A DNA stretch of 64,000 bases from Albugo candida. Lineage: Eukaryota; Oomycota; Peronosporomycetes; Albuginales; Albuginaceae. The notes below the pieces were generated by a model that saw only the letters and a program-made list of their open reading frames with translations, did no database searches and was not told the origin of the DNA. Location of the stretch: the NCBI GenBank assembly GCA_905220665.1, contig CAJNAR010000003.1:62001-126000 (forward strand), given 5' to 3'. A program made the translations under genes and the position numbers. This document shows positions 32,451 to 44,130 of the stretch, piece after piece (position 1 is the first letter of the stretch; every line of letters starts with the position of its first letter).

Positions 32451-35400
32451 TTGAACAGGTTGAAAAGCAAATAAAGCCAATATTGGTGTAAAAAACGTAA
32501 GTGACTCCATGGTACTTGATTCCAACAATTTAGCTTGTGAAGTTTGTCATTTGGAGCTGCAAGAGCGGCCGAAACGATGTAGCGAGAATTTAATGCTTCG
32601 TTACACTCAAACATGTTTGCGTTGTCCCATAATCTTTCCAATGCGGATAGCGAGTGCATTTATGAAAGAAGAGCACAGCTTGAGACATGGCATGCAACAT
32701 AATTAGACTCAGGTTATTAATGGGAAATATTGTCTACATAGCCATGGTGATATAGCTATACATATGAATGAAACAGGTAGATAGATTCTCTCGTGACTCA
32801 AGTCTAATAGCTCTGTCGGTAGGTCGCTCATGACGTTGTTTTTTTTTTTATTTTCTACGGTATCCAAGCAGCGTAATGACCCGCAATTCATGCCACGAAT
32901 CTACATTGAACTTACGGTGGAAATTCTAATTTGTCCATCTATAAATAATAAAACCACTATGATGCCAAGAATTGGTCTTTGAGCTGCCATGCAAATCAAT
33001 AAAGGCGATGAAGTCATATCTCAGAAATGCTACGTTGCAAATTGAAGCGTAGCATTGAGGTTCAGCTATCGAGAGTTAAAGAAGTAGCTGTTCGAATATA
33101 GCGATGATTGCTACCGCTGATTCACACATCGCTTTAATTCTGATGCGTTTCAAAGTTACTGCTTTCTTCTGGACTGGTACTACTAGCAATGTACATTTAT
33201 GATGAATCAAATGTAAGTCGGGGTCATGTATGCATTTTACTTTTAAAAAACTTGAAGAAGTAACAAGCTTTTTCTATTGGGGTCTTTAGTGGTGGATGAA
33301 TCAAAAAGATGTGGTAGCGGGTAGCGTGTAATGTGTGGAAAAGCCAGATATCTTAATGCTTTCGAGTAGCTTCCAATGATGCAAAATTACTCTTGATAAT
33401 TACAATGAATTTCACCCAGCTTAAGGCAAAATCTCTATTGATATCCTCAAGCCGCTATACCATGATGGAATGGAATGGCTCATATAGATGGCGGAAGCAA
33501 AGCAAATGGCTTCCACTGACAAGGATAAATTATCTAAATTCATCGACCAACATGCCCGATTCTCTATTTTTCTTACGATTTCATAGCAACCCTGATATTC
33601 GCTTCCCAATGTTGAGAGCGCAACCTTGATAATCGGTAATGGCATTCTGAGCGCGATTCTTGATTATGATTGCACCTCGTTTAGTCTTATAGCAACCACA
33701 TCTCAGAAAAACGGAAGAATATAAAAAGGATCTTTTACGTGCTTTATACATCGGCAGCGTATAATCTTCGTCAAACGCAACTGGAAAGAATTGGTTTACG
33801 ATGAGGTACGATTTTTCAGTCAGACAGAACGATTCCGTGTTAAATATACTTGATGTCAGGCGCTTCGGTCTATCTAAATAGCGCTTCCAATGGAATTTCC
33901 GCACCTAATGCTGCTCACCTTTATCAGACTGATACTGAAATGAAGCTATAGCATGAAAGATTGACTTCTCAGATTTCATTGATCTCTGGAAAGACGTTAA
34001 TTCCCAGAGTAATAGCATTTTGATGCATTGTTTCAGCTCGAAGAAAGATCTGCTTTCTACATTCAACCTATTAAAGAATCTCTTCTTGTATTCTTTTCTT
34101 CTCACCTCGTCTAAAGTGGTCTTGCTTCACGTTATTGAAAATCCTCTCTCCTCAAACAACAGGATGAGCATTCCGGGTCGTTCTTGCACAACGTATATAC
34201 TGGTAGCGATATGGACGGATGGAGTGAGCCAATTGCACGTTGGAACCTACGTAGCTACGCGCAGCGCTAATATTCGGTTTCTTACGACACGGATATAATC
34301 ACGAGTAAAGCCTTCAGCAGGAACATTTTACTAACATTCTTTCACAATCCGACCAGCTTAGATACATTTTCCAATTAGCCTACCCTGCATACGAAAGTGC
34401 GCGATAAGATTAGATTTGACCATTTCTAATTTCCCGGGCGTTTGGAAGATCTAGGGGTCACTCGCCACACTAGCCTTGTACCTTCAAATCTTCTCCAGAA
34501 GAGAGCTACAAGCTAGTATCGATGCATTAGTATTCTAAATGTAAATCTAGGAATATCAGAGACATAATGATGGTAAGGGATGCTTAAGACTAGCAATTCG
34601 ATGCAGAAAATCAAGACTCGGCTCTTTGTTTGCGAAGGGTACAGTCAACAAAATGGTTTCAAGCACTTTTACCATGATGGCCGTTCATAGCGAAATGAAG
34701 CAATCATATTCCCTAATTGTGCTCAATTAGTAGGCTTTATGGTGACAGATCCTGCAAACTTTCCACGACTCGTGTTACTTCTTTATACAACATTGCGATA
34801 TCTCTTTCGGCTGCATGAAGACAACTCCACTTCAGCATCTCGACTTGCTTCTCTTCTTTATGCCATTGCGCTTACTATATTGATACTATGCACCAACTGA
34901 CTGGCAATCTACCAATCTCCGAAAAAGCCAGGGACCGATGAAGTTCGGACGCTCCCACTCTATACAACTTTGCTCTAATCGAATTTATCGCTGAATATAG
35001 ATTTTCCTACTTTACCGAGATAACGATTTCCAAAAGTATGATAACTCGGGGTTCTGGCGGTCGTTCGTCTTATCTAGGCATCTTTGTGGAAGTGGAGGCT
35101 GAGCTGCTAACATCGAGCGTGATTGCACCGACAAATAGCTATTCGTGTTGAAAAAGAATCTAACAGTCTATCCTTCATCCTTCATTCGACTTTCCCCGTC
35201 CTTATAACGCGGCTTCGCGATGCTTAATTGAGTTGCCTGGGATTCAATGCGCTTGGTCAATCAGGTACATACTTTTTCCTCTAACGCGTGGTTCATACAC
35301 CAAATTATCTTGGCAGTCCTAAACATTGAATGACGTCCGAAATAGTAATGAACTGCTATGAGAAATGGACAGCACACAATTTAAGTCTCGACCACTACAT

Positions 35401-35614
35401 TACCAGAATGTAAGATAACAGAAAAGTCGTGTCGCTGCACGTTGAAGCCTCGACCAAGCAATGAAGTAAACCACGAGGGAATGAAGACCACCAGTGTCAT
35501 GGACCTTATTTGGCGAGGAATCCTCACCTACACGTGACCGCCGGCTAAAACTAATCATTCTTGTTTCAGAAAACAATCGAATCAAAATCTTGTAATTCAT
35601 CTTTTGTATTGATC
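32450..35614. other. Region without a recognised gene
   Basis: Sequence not clearly shared with the duplicated units. Near 33400-33850 the plus strand reads as a repeatedly interrupted frame (for example DKLSKFIDQHARFSIF and GNGILSAILDYDCTSFSLIA), which looks like a dead gene. A hydrophobic piece near 34740-34900 (RLVLLLYTTLRYLFRLHE, SLLYAIALTILILCTN) may be another. I cannot assign either. No RNA gene or transposon was seen. Confidence 0.4.
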
Positions 35615-36745
35615 TTATCGCCCTTGACGAACTCGTTTCTTAGGTGATTGTCTGGGCGTACGGTAAGTCAACTTACCTCCGCTGTTCTCTACGACGATAG
35701 TGAGAGCTTTCAATAATGGAGTGCCCAGTATAAATGTCTCATCTTCACATTCTTCAATTGGGATAATACAGAATTCACCACACATGATAATGTATGCAGC
35801 GAGATCGATCTCTAATAAAAAAAAATTGGGGTTGCGAAGCTGTAGTGTAGTTATGTGAATAGAATTAGAGTTTTTTTGGAGGGAGTTGAAATTGGAGCGG
35901 TCTCCTCTGAACTGAGCGCGCTCATTTCCATTTGATACTGTCGCAAAACCATGCTTCAAGAAAATAGATTTGACGGTTTTATAGTATGATGATGGAATCC
36001 TGATAGCTTCTATGTCAAAATCTATTCGCACTCTTTTGCGGACGATGTTTCCGGCAAACATCACACCCAATAATTCATCTTGCTCTATTTCAACTAGGTC
36101 TACCAGGGTAATTTCTGGGGGTCCAAAATTGATTACGTAGCCTTGTTTTGCTGTCCACTTATAAGCATAAACTCCTTGATGCTTTTTCACGTAAGCCTGA
36201 CCATTCATCATTATTTTCGAATCGGAAGCATACAGCAGTTCACTTTGAATCCATCTTATTAAAGACCCTCCATTCATTTCCCAGTGTGCTGTATATGAAT
36301 GAAAGCCGACCATTACCGCCTTAGAAGAAAATGGCAGTTCCCACAACTCATTTTTGTCTTCTGAAACTTGTCTTGAGTGTTCAGTTGACAAATATGAATT
36401 GTGCATCAGACTTTTGGATGGCCCGGCTCCATCTCCACTTCGTGAGCTATGATTATAACGACTTCTCGAAACAGACCCTTTCAGCTTTGAAAATGCTTTG
36501 CTTAGAGGTTTAAGCTTCTGCTTTGTTGTTACTGCCACCTTTTCGAGCATGCTAGAACAAGAGGAAATCGAGACAGCATACTTCTCATCCAGAACGATCG
36601 ATTCAAGCAACAAACGGCCATTCTTGTGGTCGACTTTCGGGTTTATATAAACTCCCAATCCTATTCCAGCGGCCACTACGTGACGGATTGCTGGTACCAT
36701 ACCAAGCACGAGAAGAGCGTACGTTTTCAGTGCGAAGGCTTTCAT
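35615..36745 (-). CDS. G5: secreted-family protein, second subfamily, inverted copy
   Basis: An intact 376-residue protein and the longest G copy. The start is MKAFALKTYALLVLGMVPA, with a cleavable leader ending near VVAAG. It keeps YINPKVDHKNG, YTAHWEMNGGSLIRWIQSEL, VYAYKWTAKQGYVINFG, DFDIEAIRIPSSYYKTV and DETFILGTPLLKALTIVVEN. The last is the best match in the window to the pepsin ILG-x-x-x-L strand. The first lobe cysteine is arginine (FRGDR for FQGDC) and the second is present in GEFCIIPIEE. The DTG equivalent is DFD. It lies at the edge of the inverted block and has a long tandem array upstream. Confidence 0.88.
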   Translation of the reverse strand: MKAFALKTYALLVLGMVPAIRHVVAAGIGLGVYINPKVDHKNGRLLLESIVLDEKYAVSISSCSSMLEKVAVTTKQKLKPLSKAFSKLKGSVSRSRYNHSSRSGDGAGPSKSLMHNSYLSTEHSRQVSEDKNELWELPFSSKAVMVGFHSYTAHWEMNGGSLIRWIQSELLYASDSKIMMNGQAYVKKHQGVYAYKWTAKQGYVINFGPPEITLVDLVEIEQDELLGVMFAGNIVRKRVRIDFDIEAIRIPSSYYKTVKSIFLKHGFATVSNGNERAQFRGDRSNFNSLQKNSNSIHITTLQLRNPNFFLLEIDLAAYIIMCGEFCIIPIEECEDETFILGTPLLKALTIVVENSGGKLTYRTPRQSPKKRVRQGR

Positions 36746-36848
36746 AGTGTGTGCTTTTAGTGGATTTTTTTATAATGATGGATGTTCAGGATGATAAAGG
36801 TCATATACCTTAGCCCGCATTATCATGCTTTAGCTAGAATCCTAGCCA

Positions 36849-37440
36849 TTGGATGCGTTCAATATTATTTACAGTATATGCATTTTTTGCACATATGGAA
36901 GTGCCCCGTTTGTACGAACAGGGCAGAAAGACGTGCAGGAGCATTATGTATCTCATTCCGCCAACTCATGCGTGCAATATTATCAAATGCATGCTTTCTG
37001 CATTCTTTATATGTACGGGAGCACATCATTTATAGTTAAAAAACGCGAGAAGGACTTGCGGTAGCATCGTGTATCCCATTCCACCAGCTTATGCGTGCAA
37101 TATTATCAAATGCATAAAGCAGAAGGATGTGGGGGAGCATGCTTAAATTCGAAGCTGATAGCCAGATGCAACGTCGAATATTGTGAGAAGTGTACTTTCT
37201 GCAATATTCATACTTACGGCAGCTCGCCATTTACGATGTGCATGTTTTACCTCGAAACGTTGCAGGTTACAGCGTTGAATATTTTCAGGATGCGTGCTTT
37301 CTGCTTTCTGATTTCTTTCTACATACGGAACCGCATGTTTACAGAGGGTAGAAATACGAGCGTGAGCATGCTTTACTCAAAGTATCAGGTGCAGCGCTCG
37401 ATTTTGTAATGAAAGGACGCTTCCTGCATTTGTCCTAAGT
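36849..37440 (-). repeat. Imperfect tandem array upstream of G5
   Basis: Five to six units of roughly 105-125 bp. The units starting at 36968 and 37092 both open with ATGCGTGCAATATTATCAAATGCAT. Each unit carries variants of GCATGCTTTCTGC, a TACGG(A/C)AGC(A/C)C segment and GAGCAT. The single-unit version is seen upstream of G2 and G4. The array occupies about 105-695 nt upstream of the G5 start codon, so it is in the promoter region. Confidence 0.75.
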
Positions 37441-37539
37441 ACAGTAGCTTCCCTGAGCTTTGGTTAAGAGCCCAAATACACGCTTTTTCCTTGCCAACTT
37501 TCAATTTATACAATTACTACGGAGATAAAGCTATATTTT

Positions 37540-38400
37540 TCCAGCTACGTGGCTAGAGTACATTATTCTTACAACATTGTGGACATTGCCCATTCGTCTG
37601 GAGGATCTGACCCATTTCGTAATGCGTACTCCGTTATAGCCTGTGCAAATCGCTACAACTGCCGAGCGCATAGTGACAATGCCGCTTTGTTTGATTCAAG
37701 TAAGATTAGTGAATGGACGTTCACGCATGAATCCCATCACTTCGCTTGATCCTTTTACTTTTATTCCCGTATTATTTAGAGATCCTTACCGGCAAACACT
37801 ACTATAGTCAATATACGTAGAGCTGGAAATCACCAATGGCGTTTGAACTCCGACCCAAACGCCGACACCAAAGACTGATGAATTGTGTAAAATGCATAAA
37901 CATTGTCACCTTTTGATTTGATAGTCTACTAAAATAGATAGACTAAGATCAATGTGAAGTGGTCTAGCAACGAAACTGAATATTAGTATAAGATCGAAGT
38001 CTAATACCGAGTCAAATGGATGTGGAACATTAGGCAACATAGTCACCAAGCACTGACTTCAATCACGGCCCTCGGTGTAAATATACACGTTTGACGTCGA
38101 TGGTAATACGGTTCGCAATTTGAAAACATCTCATATTGACGCTGGCATCAATCCATTCTAAAGCAAGATAAGGCTCATGGATCGCGAGAATAACAAAGCT
38201 CATGATTAAATATCAGGTGCAGCGTTTCTCTCCTCATTGTATTGATTTTCACACAGCAGCTACGATGGAGACTATCACATTATTAGCCGGGTCGGTCAAT
38301 ATTCACAAATTCACACCTGCGTGTGGACTCGTACACAAGTGATCTCATTATTTTCGAGTCTGGTTTCATTTTAAGATGCATCAGAGCTTCCAACGCGGCC
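37540..38400 (-). repeat. Block F copy 5, inverted
   Basis: The reverse complement of 15100-15900: the TTGCAC-GGCTATAACGG edge, the GCGCTCGGCAGTTGTAGCGATTTGCA part and the AGCTTTATTCTCGCG part. No gene seen. The orientation is opposite to copies 1, 2 and 4. Confidence 0.5.
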
Positions 38401-39420
38401 TAATGATCGATATAGTGAATTCTGGGAATGCACTCGAATGGGAGACGAGATATCGTGGCTAGCACGACAAATATACTTAACGCAGGATGCCGTTGCTCTT
38501 CAAGAAATGGATGAGGTCAGTGTCTGGTAAGCTCAAAATAAGAAGCTTTATGAGCTGTCGTATCCTTCCAGTCTTCAGTGATCAGTTGACAAGGAAAATC
38601 TGTAACCTCTTGATTTTACTTAAGCATGTTCGTTTTGACTCTGCTTTGTGAGATTCAAATACTCGATATGATCGGACAAAGACTGGACTGATTTGTTTGT
38701 TCTGACCATATTTTGGGCAAACACTTGAGACAGCAATCGTGTAGCTTGAGGCTTCACACTCTTCAAGCTGGCATGGATATTGATGAGCTAAAGGCTTCCA
38801 CCGTTTCGTTCTCTCACATGAGTACCGGCATCGACTCGACTTAGTTCCGTGATTCATCACTGGCTTCTTATGGCTTTTTGTAACGCCACAGCTGTATCAT
38901 CATGCAATTGATGGTTGATACTGTCACGCGGCTTTCGAAGTTGCGACTGAGACAAACTGACGAATAATAGTACCCACATCCCGGCTACGAAGTACATTTT
39001 TAAAAACTCTGAAGATGTCAAAGCTCTTTCAGAGGATATGTGCTGGAGCTATTCATCCAACTCAAACATCATGTCCGCTAAACGTGAGGAGCTATCGCCT
39101 TGCTGTACATCTCCGACCAGCTTTTATTCACAAAATCACTTTAAGAAACGATTCGTAACCCCGAGGTCCTCTCCACGTCGGAAACGCAAGAGAGTAAAAG
39201 AAGACATATTTGTGTCCGTATTCATCGTATTGTGTCCACTCAACTTGATCAAATTGACTGAGAAGTTTGTTGAGAAATTCACGAACGCAAAAATGTGGCG
39301 CATGCCAGGCTTACATGTTATTTACCCTCAGCGTAGGAAGAAATGAAAGCGTTGTTTGAGGGGGCTTGACGAGTGGGTCCGCTTGCTCAACTTTATGTTT
39401 ATTTCAACGTGATCCTGCTG
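38400..39420 (-). pseudogene. E5: inverted copy of the unknown membrane protein gene
   Basis: The minus strand reads SLTLLRFRRGEDLGVTNRF-like sequence near 39195, LADMMFELDE near 39065, then MYFVAGMWVLLFVSLSQSQ near 38990 (the same helix as E2), SINHQLHDDTAVALQKAI near 38900 and KYGQNKQISPVFVRSYRVFE (38700). Stops and shifts interrupt it. The fuller tail (to 38582) extends the E2 protein and shows that the gene continued past E2's last open part. Confidence 0.55.
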
Positions 39421-39439
39421 CCTATCCAGCATGCTCTGA

Positions 39440-40430
39440 TTGAGCACACCTATCACCTTTCACGCAAGGATCTTCTGCGGAACGTCGCGTCATGATGGCG
39501 ATTGTACCTCCTTTTTCTAACCTTACGCACTATCATGAGGAGCTACTGTCAGTCTACCACTCGAGCATTATACAGCAAAAACTCTATGTTTCGAGATGCA
39601 TTACAAAACTTACCAATAACCTACGTCGGGTCTTAGCCTAAAAGTGCCCAAAATACTCTGACTATTATCGAACGACCGAGTTCCATGAAATGCGCATTGG
39701 GCCTTCATTGCCAATACTCAAGTCAGAAATTTGGCCGTTTTCCTTCAAGCTATGATATAGTACACTAGATCACGTCCGTTAATATCGACAATTACCCTTT
39801 ACATAGACTCGATAAAGCTGCCACGGAAACTTCCCGGCAAAAAGTAGACTTTATTATCCAACTCACGAACGGGTTCACATCCATACACAGAACGAGGTTT
39901 TCCTGGCAACGCATAAATGGTTCAGATTGCTGTCATAAAACGTGCATAGATTCGGATATAACCATGTATGAACACCAACAGTACAAGGAGAGGCTGTCAA
40001 TCCTCCAGTATACGAGAAGAAAACTGATCCCTTTTTCAATAGCGCAGTGATTACTGTGAAGAAGTCCCTACACCAGAACTGAGTTGACTGAGTAAGGTGG
40101 TCCCCAATAGAAGACGTATACATTGTCCTTAGCAGGCTTCTCGCCCACTTGCATAACGCGGCATCACTTGACTCATCATCTCATTCAGTACGGTAATCAC
40201 CAGCAAGTTTGCCTCCCAATTGCTTTGAAGAAAATAAATCTCTACGTAATACTGCTACCCATCAATTTTTTGTCCTGCTATTAGATGTGGGTGGTTTTCA
40301 CCAATGTGTATCGTTCGCCTTCACAAATCAGTCCCGTGAGAAATTCCTTAAATACACAAGTGACAGTACGGCAACTCTGTGACCGATTTCATTACATATT
40401 TGCCAAGTTAGGTTCTAATTGGATATGGTG
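39440..40430 (-). pseudogene. D5: inverted copy of the D gene
   Basis: The minus strand 40123-39875 holds FFSYTGGLTASPCTVGVHTWLYPNLC, matching D1 and D2. Short pieces near 39850-39780 match the SVTASS part. Broken. Confidence 0.45.
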
Positions 40431-40930
40431 TCAATGGGAGTCTGCTGGGGTTCGATGATCACCCTGTGCAAAATTTCTACTTCATTCGACCGCCCCAAAT
40501 TGACATACGTACATCCCCGATGCAAATGGTGCAAATGACCCACAATTCCATCTAACGCAGCAGCATATATCAGCGGGGAAGCGTGGAACGTCGCATTGGT
40601 CTTTCATGAAGAAAAAGTGGCAACAAAGTTTTGCGTTTTGTGCCCCAGCGCATTTGCGTTGGCAGCTCCTCTTCTCGAAACGGGCTCTGATCCAGGAATT
40701 GTTGCATAAAGTAAGATATCGCGTAAAGCCACTCCATAAGCATGTTTTCATATCATATTATATGCCTTGAGCTTCTGCAAACCGTAAGTATACCGGTATC
40801 ATCGATGTTTGACTTGCATTCGAACTTCAACCGCGCACCAAAGAATGCAAAGTGCAACTTTCCATGCGATCTTTTCATTTTTTCCTGCGAGCATTAGGAC
40901 GCATCACTTGTCAACGGTAATAAAATATGT
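40430..40930 (-). pseudogene. M5: inverted copy of the M gene
   Basis: The minus-strand frame 40751-40480 keeps FFMKDQCDVPRFPADICCCVR, matching KDQCDVSASRGYMLLR of M2 with a shift. It is divergent from the dehydrogenase copy that starts at about 40970, as at the other loci. Confidence 0.45.
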
Positions 40931-40969
40931 ATTCCAGGTGATGTGAGAACGTCCTACCGTCACTTTATT

Positions 40970-42700
40970 CGATAGAAACGCGTACCATTATTCATAAATG
41001 GAACTTTCGTTCAGTCGGAAAGTCAACACTGGATTGATCTGAAAAATCCAGTTCGCGAGAAGCTTTCGTTACGAAAAATGGGAACACACTAACTCTATCA
41101 ACAGGCAACCAATGAAGTGATATATCATGTTCCTTAAGCCACTAAAGCTGAAATGAAAAAAGCAGTTCACGCCGCACGAAATGCGTTTATCGGATGGAAA
41201 AAAGTCGGAATACAACACCGCCAGCGGGTCATGTTCAAATTACAACACCTCGTACGTGATCACATGGACGAAATCGCTGAATCCATCACAACGGAGCAAG
41301 GGAAAACTCTATTGGATGCCAGAGGCGACATCAGTCGAGGCTTAGGTACTGTCTGTTGAATATCTTAATCATTCTGTTATTTCAAATGATTGGATGATAC
41401 AGAAGTCCTCGAATACGCTTGTGGAGCTGCTAATTTGATGATGGGGGAAACATTGGAGAACTTGGCACATGGACTGGATACCTATTCGTACCGACAACCT
41501 TTGGGCGTGTGTGCTGGCATTTGCCCGTTCAATTTTCCAGCAATGATACCACTTTGGATGTTTCCTATTGGAATCGTTGCAGGCAACACATTTGTCCTGA
41601 AGCCATCAGAAAAGGTTCCAGGAGCTACAATGGTAAAAGTTTTGCTTCACATCGTTTCGATCAGCTCTCAGTGTGGATGTATAGATCCTTGCAAGGCTGG
41701 CAAAAGAGGCTGGACTGCCCAACGGAGTGCTCAATATCATTCATGGCTCACGGGTAATACGATTTGGTGCCCCGCAAAATCGTCACAGCTCGTTTAACAT
41801 TTATTTAGGATCCTGTCGACTTTTTATGTGATGCACCCGATATCAAAGCCATATCGTTTGTTGGAGGAAATGAAGCTGGAGAGTATATTCATGCCCGAGG
41901 TAGTACGAGTGGAAAACGGATACAAGCTAATCTCGGAGCCAAAAATCACGCTGTCATACTTCCGGATTGTAACAAAGCTCACACCATCAACGCGATCATC
42001 GGAGCAGCTTTTGGAGAAGCGGGTCAAGGATGTATGGCCATCTCTGTTGCTATATTCGTCGGAAACACAAATTCCTGGTATATGTGTCCCCTCCATGTTT
42101 GCGTATATTCATCTGTTCTACAGGTTGGACGAAGTTGTGAATCGCGCAAAGGCCCTCAAGGTAGACGGAGGAGCTGAAATCGGAGCGGAAATCGGTCCGC
42201 TTATAACTCAAGCTGCAAAAGTTAGCGTGGAAAATCTTATCCAAGATGCTATCAATGATGGCGCCGAATGCGTATTGGACGGACGTCACATTCGTGTGGA
42301 AAAGTACCCCTATGGAAATTTTGTTGGGCCTTCAGTACCAAACAATGTCAGCGTGCACAATACCGCATACACCATAAAGATATTTGGTCCAGGGCTCCTC
42401 TGTATATCGGTCGACTCACTTGAAGAAGCAATCGAAATGACCAATTGTAATTCTTATGGCAATGGCTGTGCTATATTCACGTCTTCTGGATCATCTGCCC
42501 GCAAATTCCAACACGAAATCGATGTCGGCCAAGTTGAAATTAATGTCCCCATTCCAGTACCTCTTCCAATGTTTTCTTTCACGGGATCCAAGGCTTCGAT
42601 TGGGTGGATATGAATTTTTACGGAAAGTCTGTCCTCCATTTCTACACGCAGATCAAAACAATCACATCTCAGTGGAGTTTCCGCCTGGAAACAAGTAATC
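40970..42700 (+). pseudogene. C5: methylmalonate-semialdehyde dehydrogenase pseudogene, nearly full length
   Basis: Mitochondrial CoA-acylating methylmalonate-semialdehyde dehydrogenase acts in valine and pyrimidine catabolism. Six exon parts are readable: 40976-41050 (KRVPLFINGTFVQ), 41105-41345, 41403-41632 ([29 protein letters not shown]), 41685-41753, 41809-42077 ([33 protein letters not shown] with the catalytic cysteine) and 42124-42613. The five introns are 46-57 nt with GT...AG ends. Two lesions kill it: an in-frame TAA at 41135-41137 where the family has an acidic codon, and a shift at about 42604 that gives a stop before NFYGKS...FYTQIKTITSQW, which is still readable in another frame to 42660. 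The mitochondrial leader exon is missing. Confidence 0.92.
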
Positions 42701-42764
42701 ACACCGCAATGTCTAGTTTCGAAAAATAGCTTGAACTTTGTATGCGCGGATTGCTACTAATCAA

Positions 42765-44130
42765 TAGTGTTCCGCATCGAAGTATTTGCGGTGTTTCATC
42801 GCATTCTTGAAGCATGGGAGATCACGTATTTGTTTTTGGAGCAAGCCATTGAGCCGTTCGCGATCGCTCGTAATGAACCCATACATGAGTTGGCAGCTTT
42901 ATTCGACATACACGTAGAGACTGCGCGTGGATACACGCTATACGATCTATATCAAGTGATGGAAAAGAATGGAGGGAAAGCTTCAGCCACGTGCACATCT
43001 TTTCTTCGGACTGTTGCAACTTTCAGGGAGCCAGCCAAGCCGCTTCCGATCCTTTTTTTCAAGCATTCCCGGCTGGGAGGATTCCCGTGAAGGAAATTAT
43101 ATAAGCTATTTCAGTGGAAGAAGAATGTTTGAATATCCCACAGGAACAAGCCATAAAAAGTCCATCTCAATCTTGGAATGAAGTGATTGTCGGCCCACAG
43201 AACCTCTTCCGTGTCCCTGAATTATCCGAAACCGGAAAATGAGAAATCAGAACTCCACTCATTGATTTATGGAGGCGAAAATGTCGCACTGAAGAATCTT
43301 CAAGAGCTTTGTGAAAACGAAGGCCCAGTTCTCAAATTCGAAAAGTTAAAGATGTCCCTGGCAAAAACTTGTCCTTCAAAACTGACAACGTTATTGAGTC
43401 CAGAACTAGACTTTGAATGCATAACCATACGAACCTTCTTTCATCGCGTACGAGACATACAAAGTTGAGATGTAACAGCTTTATCGGCACCGCCTGTGAG
43501 TTTGAATGGCCAACTCTTTGGCGCGAGTTTTTCAAAGCAATGAACATGCAAAACCTCACTTTGACAAAATGGAAGGGAATCAGTATTGTTGGTATATTGA
43601 ATGGCGATTACCGAAACTTATCGAAGAAGAGGCTCTACCTGATGATGACAAGGTGGCAAAGGCCCAATTCGAAAGTTCCGTCCAATCGTTGTTAAATCGA
43701 TGCGATTATAATCCAGTTGTATAAGGAAAAGCATGGATGCGTCACCTAGCACGACACTCAGTCGCCTGCTTCCTGACTCGAGGCGATCTCTACATATCGT
43801 GGTTCGCGGTTTGAAAGTGTTCTAGGGGCGTTCGATCGATCATGAGGTCCTTCGACTGCAGGAATTGGCTTTAGCTGACTGCGTCAGCCTTCTTCACTGC
43901 TTGCTTTCAAGTGTACAATTCGGCGACATTCGGGAAGAGAAGGGATGCAGAAGGGAAATATATCGAAAGTATTTTCCAGCTTTAGCAAAACTGCCCGCAA
44001 AGAATATTTTGAGCCACAGAATGTTCCAGTCACCATGGCTTGCGAATTGTTTGGTGGGAAAAGATGATTCAATTCCAAGTCGCGCATCATAAGATACCAA
44101 TGCGACGATGTATGCCTGAAATGTAAGCTC
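42765..44130 (+). pseudogene. Cryptochrome / (6-4) photolyase pseudogene
   Basis: Successive plus-strand pieces in different frames match the cryptochrome/photolyase family in order. They are: LFLEQAIEPFAIARNE and YTLYDLYQVMEKNGGKA (42815-42985); LIYGGENVALKNLQELCE, VLKFEKLKM and LSPELDFECITIRTFF (43255-43445); LWREFFKAMN and PHFDKMEGNQYCWYIEW (43515-43610); RHLARHSVACFLTRGDLYISW (43740-43802); then the FAD-domain tail with a GKYIRKYFPALAKLPAK-like part (43935-44010). The KNGGKA and FDKMEGN wording fits the (6-4)/animal-type branch. The N-terminal third, with the antenna-binding part, is missing, and several frameshifts are present. No second copy is seen in the window. Confidence 0.82.

Noticed and set aside
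33393..33900. Possible further secreted-family copy
   Set aside because: Interrupted frames lack the leader, the D-x-D-V strand and the WVLG strand; similarity was not convincing.
36849..37440. CRISPR-like array
   Set aside because: Units are long, imperfect and contiguous, without spacers of constant length, and the genome is eukaryotic.
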